From positions 1 through 9,728 of the forward strand of contig CALLDA010000031.1 in the NCBI GenBank assembly GCA_937998635.1: DNA of 9,728 nucleotides. The letters are read 5' to 3'. The notes under the pieces are model-generated. The model had not been told where the DNA came from. It did not search any database and saw nothing but the letters and a program-made list of their open reading frames with translations. Of the stretch, positions 6,405-9,728 are shown piece after piece (the first letter of the stretch is position 1; every line of letters begins with the position of its first letter). Made by a program: the position numbers and the translations under genes. The stretch is from an uncultured Pseudomonadales bacterium (GTDB taxonomy: Bacteria > Pseudomonadota > Gammaproteobacteria > Pseudomonadales > Porticoccaceae).

Positions 6405-6686
6405 ATGTCATCAAAAAAAAATATGCAACGTCTCGAAAAATTGCTTGAGAACTCTAAAGAACGTCTGAAACGGGCTGTTGATCAGGCAGGGAAAGCCGCA
6501 AGGCGCGCAGAACAAGCTCAGGAGGCCGCTAATGCTGCACGCGAACATCTCAAGCAAGTTGAAAAATTATTAAAGAAACAGCGTGCGAACAACGCTGCTA
6601 AAAAACAGGCTGCTAAAAAAGCGGCCATTAAAAAGGCAAAAAAAAGCGGCAATAAGAAGCGTAAAAAATCTTCAGGCAAAAAATAA
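6405..6686 (+). CDS. Small lysine/alanine-rich coiled-coil protein
   Basis: The 93-residue protein has two parts. Residues 8-58 form a continuous amphipathic helix with coiled-coil character (LEKLLENSKERLKRAVDQAG onward to EHLKQVEKLL). From about 58 to the end it is a basic tail of KKQAAKKAAIKKAKK type ending in SSGKK. About a quarter of all residues are lysine. The tail resembles histone H1-like bacterial proteins such as AlgP, so nucleic acid binding is possible; because it is co-directional with PPK2 and only 27 bases away, binding to polyphosphate is an attractive alternative. A perfect AGGAGG (6393-6398) six bases before the ATG shows it is a real and probably well translated gene, not a low-complexity artefact. 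There is no signal peptide or membrane segment. Function is not established. Confidence 0.82.
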   Translation: MSSKKNMQRLEKLLENSKERLKRAVDQAGKAARRAEQAQEAANAAREHLKQVEKLLKKQRANNAAKKQAAKKAAIKKAKKSGNKKRKKSSGKK

Positions 6687-6723
6687 TCTAGTTGCGTAAA
6701 CATGATTAAAAATCACCAGGAAA

Positions 6724-6805
6724 GGCTTTCCGCCATAAGCCGTAACAGGGGGCGGCTTCGGTAAACGTGTCTGTAAGCGGCGGAAACGAAGCGGCGGAAA
6801 GGCCT
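6724..6805. repeat. Structured intergenic element with nested inverted repeats
   Basis: The outer arms are CTTTCCGCC (6726-6734) and GGCGGAAAG (6793-6801), extended by AGG/CCT across a one-base bulge. Inside, AAGCCG (6737-6742) pairs with CGGCTT (6753-6758). A 12-base direct repeat, AAGCGGCGGAAA, occurs at 6775-6786 and 6789-6800, so the left arm can pair with either copy. It lies between convergent genes, 38 bases after the lysine-rich gene. There is no following T-run, so it is not a typical terminator; it may be a REP-like element or a structured 3' RNA. Confidence 0.6.
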
Positions 6806-6846
6806 AAAAACTGATCAACGATTTCCTCCGTAGATATCTGTTTAAG

Positions 6847-6878
6847 GCCTGGTCAAATTTAAGCCTGGTCAAACTTAG
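6847..6878. repeat. Tandem 16-bp duplication at a stop codon
   Basis: GCCTGGTCAAATTTAA (6847-6862) is followed directly by GCCTGGTCAAACTTAG (6863-6878), 14 of 16 identical. The pair spans the last codons and stop of the minus-strand monooxygenase gene (KFDQA-stop). Confidence 0.7.
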
Positions 6879-7932
6879 GCGCAACCTCTTCGACAAAGCG
6901 CCGTTTTGATTCACGCCAGTGATCAAAGTGCTCCAGGTGGTCGTAAGCCGTGGTCAACAGGCAGCCAAAACCGCCAGAATGCTCTACCACATCCGCGAGC
7001 TTTTGAGTCACAGTGTCCGGACTTCCCACCAACCAGTTGTGATCAACCAGGTATTCGAGGGTGACATCTGAGTCAGCGATACCGGGCTTATGTTTCATAA
7101 TATCGAGCAGACCGAATTTAGAAAATAAGGGCAGCAGATAATCTCGCCAGGTGATGCCCATGGGACCTTCCAACGCCCTCTTCTTCGCTTCTTTGTCGGT
7201 GTCGGCAATAAATATATCGCGACCCAGACGCCAGATACTGCGATCAGCCTCGCGACCCGCTTCGTTAACAGCGCGTTCATAGGTATCCCAGTTTTCTTTT
7301 AGATATTGATTACCTAAACCCAAATTCACCGGGATGTAACCCTTTTCACCCGCCATCGTCATGGCTGGAGACTGTGGGCTAAGTGCGGTGACCGCCAAAG
7401 GCGGATGGGGCAGTTGATAGGGTCGAAGATGGAAACGGGTCGGTTCTTCAGTCTCAGGACGTTGCACTGTCCAATACTTACCTTCATGACGAAAGGGTCC
7501 ATCACCAGTCCAGAGTTTCATCATGATTTCGACGGATTCGAACATCATGTCGCGATTTTCCCCGGCCATGGCATCGACATCGAATAATTGCCAATCGCCT
7601 GGAAAGCCACCCGCGCCAACACCAACGATCAAGCGGCCTTCGGCCATGTGATCTAGATAGGCGATGCGCTGAGCTAGCTCTGCTGGGTGATGGTAGGGCA
7701 ATAGAAAAGCGCCCGTGGCAAGCTTGATGTTGGTGGTCTTCTCAATCGCCTGGGCGATGATCAGATCCGGTGAGGGGCAAGGCTCCCAGGGTGTGGTGTA
7801 GTGCTCACCAATCCAGACCTCGTCGTAACCGACCTCATCAAGAAAACAGATGTAGTCGAGGTTGTGTTTGTGTCCGTCAAGAATACTGCGATGCGGTGGA
7901 TTATTCGGCATCATAAAAGCGCCAGTTTTCAT
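6859..7932 (-). CDS. Luciferase-like flavin monooxygenase (LuxA/limonene type)
   Basis: The 357-residue protein is a member of the bacterial luciferase superfamily but of a different branch from the two other LLM genes here. It has the EHY motif (43-45) in VWIGEHYTTPWEPCPSPDL, at the position of Glu43-His44-His45 in luciferase alpha; NIKLATGAFLLPYHHP (68-83); and the signature AEGRLIVGVGAGGFPGDW (97-114). Members use reduced FMN and oxygen to hydroxylate or oxidise small organic substrates, with FMNH2 from a separate reductase. The substrate here is unknown. I start at the ATG at 7930-7932, because AGGGGA lies just upstream; the longer frame from 7998 lacks a clear ribosome site and adds 22 residues before the conserved first strand. 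The gene ends at a tandem duplication. It lies 256 bases downstream of the acyl-CoA dehydrogenase gene but is separated from it by a terminator, so it probably has its own promoter. Confidence 0.9.
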   Translation of the reverse strand: MKTGAFMMPNNPPHRSILDGHKHNLDYICFLDEVGYDEVWIGEHYTTPWEPCPSPDLIIAQAIEKTTNIKLATGAFLLPYHHPAELAQRIAYLDHMAEGRLIVGVGAGGFPGDWQLFDVDAMAGENRDMMFESVEIMMKLWTGDGPFRHEGKYWTVQRPETEEPTRFHLRPYQLPHPPLAVTALSPQSPAMTMAGEKGYIPVNLGLGNQYLKENWDTYERAVNEAGREADRSIWRLGRDIFIADTDKEAKKRALEGPMGITWRDYLLPLFSKFGLLDIMKHKPGIADSDVTLEYLVDHNWLVGSPDTVTQKLADVVEHSGGFGCLLTTAYDHLEHFDHWRESKRRFVEEVAPKFDQA

Positions 7933-7952
7933 TTTGTTCCCCTGTCTAAGTA

Positions 7953-7982
7953 GCCTTATGAAAAGGTCTTGTGAAATAAGGC
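7953..7982 (-). promoter_or_regulatory. Hairpin in the leader of the monooxygenase gene
   Basis: GCCTTAT (7953-7959) and ATAAGGC (7976-7982) form a 7-bp stem with a 16-base loop, about ten bases upstream of the ribosome site of the monooxygenase gene. It could affect translation or stability of the mRNA. No regulator is apparent. Confidence 0.35.
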
Positions 7983-8126
7983 CCTGTAAAAATCTCAATA
8001 ACGAGTCGTGTTATTTTTTTATCTGCTCAGTATTATTAGCTTAGCTTCGCTCTAATAGCTAGCTTAGGTCAAGTCCCCTACGCATACACGCCTGCCATGG
8101 ATCATCAGTTTAGCTAACCCGAAAAC

Positions 8127-8156
8127 AAAAAACCCGCACCTTTCGGCACGGGTTTT
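8127..8156 (-). terminator. Rho-independent terminator of the acyl-CoA dehydrogenase gene
   Basis: Read on the minus strand, CCCGTGCC pairs with GGTGCGGG (two central G-U pairs) around a GAAA loop and is followed by six T. It begins 33 bases after the acyl-CoA dehydrogenase stop. It separates that gene from the monooxygenase gene on the same strand. Confidence 0.9.
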
Positions 8157-8188
8157 CAATATTCAAGATGCCACCAGAGGCAATCTTC

Positions 8189-9391
8189 TTACATATATTT
8201 CTTCAACTCCAGACGAGCGATCTGGTTACGATGTACTTCATCGGGGCCATCGGCGATACGCAGAATACGCGTATGTGCCCAGGCTTTTGCCAAACCGACA
8301 TCTTCGGTGACTCCACAACCACCGTATACTTGAATAGCGTCATCAAGAATCTTCAGCGCCATAATAGGCGCTGCGACTTTGATCATAGCGATTTCTGCCC
8401 GCGCTACTTTATTGCCAACGGTATCCATCATATGAGCGGCTTTAAGGGTTAATAAGCGAGCCATTTCAATATTGATACGGGCATCGGCAATGCGCTCGGA
8501 CCACACGCTTTGCTCGGAGATTTTCTTACCAAAGGCAACCCGGTTCATGGCTCTAGTACACATCAACTCCAAAGCCCGCTCAGCGACGCCGATAACGCGC
8601 ATGCAGTGATGAATACGGCCTGGTCCGAGACGACCCTGGGCGATCTCAAAGCCACGACCCTCACCCAGAAGGATATTGGACACAGGCACCCGAACATCTT
8701 CAAATAGCACTTGGGCATGGCCATGGGGCGCATCATCATAGCCAAACACCGGCACCCAGCGTTCCACCGTTACCCCGGGCGTATTTGGCTCAACAAGAAT
8801 CATCGATTGCTGAACATGCTTCGCGGCATCGGGATCTGTTTTACCCATCACGATCCAGATTTTGCAGTTAGGCTCATGGACACCAGAGGAGAACCATTTG
8901 CGGCCGTTAATAACGTATTCATCGCCATCACGCTTGATACTGGTTTCAATATTGGTTGCGTCCGAGGAGGCAACGGCTGGTTCGGTCATACAAAAAGCAG
9001 AGCGAATTTCGCCTTCAAGCAGTGGCTGAAGCCATTTTTCTTTGTGTTCTTCAGTGCCGTAACGCTCGATAGTTTCCATATTGCCGGTATCGGGCGCGGA
9101 GCAGTTAAAGACCTCGGGGGCAAATTTACATTTGCCCATAATCTCGCACAGCGGCGCGTATTCGAGATTGGTTAAGCCTGCGCCACGTTCACTCTCAGGC
9201 AGAAACAAATTCCACAGACCGGCTTGCCTGGCCTCGGCTTTCATCTCTTCCATGACCGGTGGTACGCACCAGCGACCACCGTCTTCAAGCTCCTGATAAT
9301 ATCTTGCTTCATTGGGATAGACGACGCGATCCATAAAATCCTGGACCCGTAGCTGTAGTTCGCGCACCTTGTCTGAATACTCAAAGTTCAT
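8189..9391 (-). CDS. Acyl-CoA dehydrogenase, ACAD10/11-like
   Basis: The 400-residue protein is a complete FAD-dependent acyl-CoA dehydrogenase that forms a 2,3-double bond in an acyl-CoA and passes electrons to ETF. Order: N-terminal helical domain (1-125), β domain with the flavin-binding FCMTEPAVASSDATNIE (133-149) and INGRKWFSSG (161-170), and C-terminal helices with RVAFGKKI (284-291), QVYGGCGVTED (354-364) and RIADGPDEVHRNQIAR (378-393). The position of medium-chain dehydrogenase Glu376 is Asp381 here, in a DGP rather than EGT context. That substitution, and the WLQPLLEGEIRSAFCMTEP and HRNQIARLELKK wording, match the dehydrogenase domain of ACAD10/ACAD11 and LvaC-like proteins. AGGAG six bases upstream supports the start. 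It is transcribed alone and ends at a strong terminator. It is divergent from a CoA-transferase gene. Substrate is unproven. Confidence 0.93.
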   Translation of the reverse strand: MNFEYSDKVRELQLRVQDFMDRVVYPNEARYYQELEDGGRWCVPPVMEEMKAEARQAGLWNLFLPESERGAGLTNLEYAPLCEIMGKCKFAPEVFNCSAPDTGNMETIERYGTEEHKEKWLQPLLEGEIRSAFCMTEPAVASSDATNIETSIKRDGDEYVINGRKWFSSGVHEPNCKIWIVMGKTDPDAAKHVQQSMILVEPNTPGVTVERWVPVFGYDDAPHGHAQVLFEDVRVPVSNILLGEGRGFEIAQGRLGPGRIHHCMRVIGVAERALELMCTRAMNRVAFGKKISEQSVWSERIADARINIEMARLLTLKAAHMMDTVGNKVARAEIAMIKVAAPIMALKILDDAIQVYGGCGVTEDVGLAKAWAHTRILRIADGPDEVHRNQIARLELKKYM

Positions 9392-9570
9392 GCTTTTCTC
9401 CTCTTAATACACCACAAAAACACTCGAAAAAATTTGGCGTTACTTTAACCCTTGAGCCAGTAAATGTCGCGGCCAATAAAGACCTCGCACTGCTTATCTG
9501 GATCGTCCATCGTACCTCGACCGAGACAAGCCCTTGTGGGCGCCGCATCATGTCTCCTGGAAGTCACTCT

Positions 9571-9599
9571 TTGAAGCGATTGCGTCAACCCCGTATTAC
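9571..9599 (+). promoter_or_regulatory. Candidate sigma70 promoter for the CoA-transferase gene
   Basis: TTGAAG (9571-9576) and TATTAC (9594-9599) are separated by 17 bases; each matches consensus at 4 of 6 positions. Transcription would start near 9606 and give a leader of about 80 bases. The rest of the 293-base divergent region (9392-9684) holds no clear gene or repeat. Confidence 0.4.
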
Positions 9600-9684
9600 T
9601 TGCTAACGTAGCCGCCCGGAAAAATTTCACATCAACTACACAAGCCGCTGGGCACAGCTTGCCCGGCATAGAGGAGATAAGCAT

Positions 9685-9728
9685 ATGAGTGGCCCGCTAA
9701 CTGGATATAAAGTCATCGAACTGGCTGG
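9685..9728 (+). CDS. CaiB/BaiF family III CoA-transferase (N-terminus, partial)
   Basis: The frame begins ATG and reads MSGPLTGYKVIELAG before the window ends. The pattern of xGPLxGxxVIELAG is the very conserved N-terminus of family III CoA-transferases and alpha-methylacyl-CoA racemases, which move CoA between carboxylic acids or epimerise 2-methylacyl-CoA. GAGGAG at 9671-9676 is an excellent ribosome site. Its divergent position next to an acyl-CoA dehydrogenase supports a role in acyl-CoA catabolism. Only 14 complete codons are visible, so transferase and racemase cannot be told apart. Confidence 0.85.
   Translation, partial: MSGPLTGYKVIELA

Noticed and set aside
7933..7998. Upstream start adding 22 residues to the minus-strand monooxygenase
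   Set aside because: The extra residues match nothing in the family, and ATG 7930-7932 has AGGGGA upstream and begins right at the first conserved strand.
8030..8080. TAGCTTAG/CTAGCTTA-rich stretch with AGCTAGCT palindrome
   Set aside because: Short, imperfect and low in complexity; no consistent inverted repeat or promoter spacing could be built from it.
8711..9175. 154-codon open frame opposite the acyl-CoA dehydrogenase gene
   Set aside because: Antisense to a conserved gene, with no domain features.
9445..9684. 79-codon minus-strand frame in the divergent intergenic region
   Set aside because: It begins exactly next to the CoA-transferase start, has no ribosome site, and would occupy the whole promoter region; translation is not protein-like. 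Only its last 21 codons are kept as a weak separate idea.

Overview
The window reads as a chromosomal segment of a Gram-negative, probably marine gammaproteobacterium. This rests on dense operons with good Shine-Dalgarno sites, roughly balanced base composition, an FNR/Anr-type site, and a gene mix (acyl-CoA dehydrogenase, CaiB/BaiF CoA-transferase, luciferase-like oxidoreductases, ACAD10/11-type kinase) common in marine degraders of lipids, hydrocarbons or sterols. The taxonomic call is inference; there is no rRNA or tRNA marker gene and no mobile element.

Layout. Positions 1-80 hold the probable tail of a plus-strand gene, ending at a strong bidirectional terminator (99-137). A minus-strand operon follows, transcribed from about 3115 leftward: an APH-fold kinase (2034-3095), a VOC protein that has lost metal ligands (1528-1974), and a secreted protein of unknown function (172-1239), which may also have its own promoter. 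Divergent from it is a plus-strand pair of luciferase-like oxidoreductases (3274-4287 and 4316-5242). The shared 178-bp intergenic region carries three tandem 21-bp repeats plus inverted copies of their TTGAAA core.

Next is a self-contained polyphosphate module: a perfect FNR/Anr box (5323-5336) at class II spacing from a -10, a leader that can fold into competing hairpins ending in a T-run (5370-5455), a PPK2 polyphosphate kinase (5478-6377), and a co-directional lysine/alanine-rich coiled-coil protein (6405-6686). A structured repeat-rich element (6724-6805) closes this unit. The right third has a third luciferase-like monooxygenase (6859-7932, minus), an acyl-CoA dehydrogenase of ACAD10/11 type (8189-9391, minus) with its own terminator (8127-8156), and divergently the first codons of a family III CoA-transferase (9685 onward).

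How it fits together. The kinase, acyl-CoA dehydrogenase, CoA-transferase and oxidoreductases suggest catabolism of acyl-CoA intermediates. The kinase plus dehydrogenase are the two halves of the fused ACAD10/ACAD11 and of the Lva-type hydroxyacyl-CoA route, so phosphorylation of a hydroxyacyl-CoA is a reasonable hypothesis. The most notable unit is the PPK2 plus lysine-rich protein pair under an apparent oxygen-responsive promoter with a possible attenuator or small RNA.
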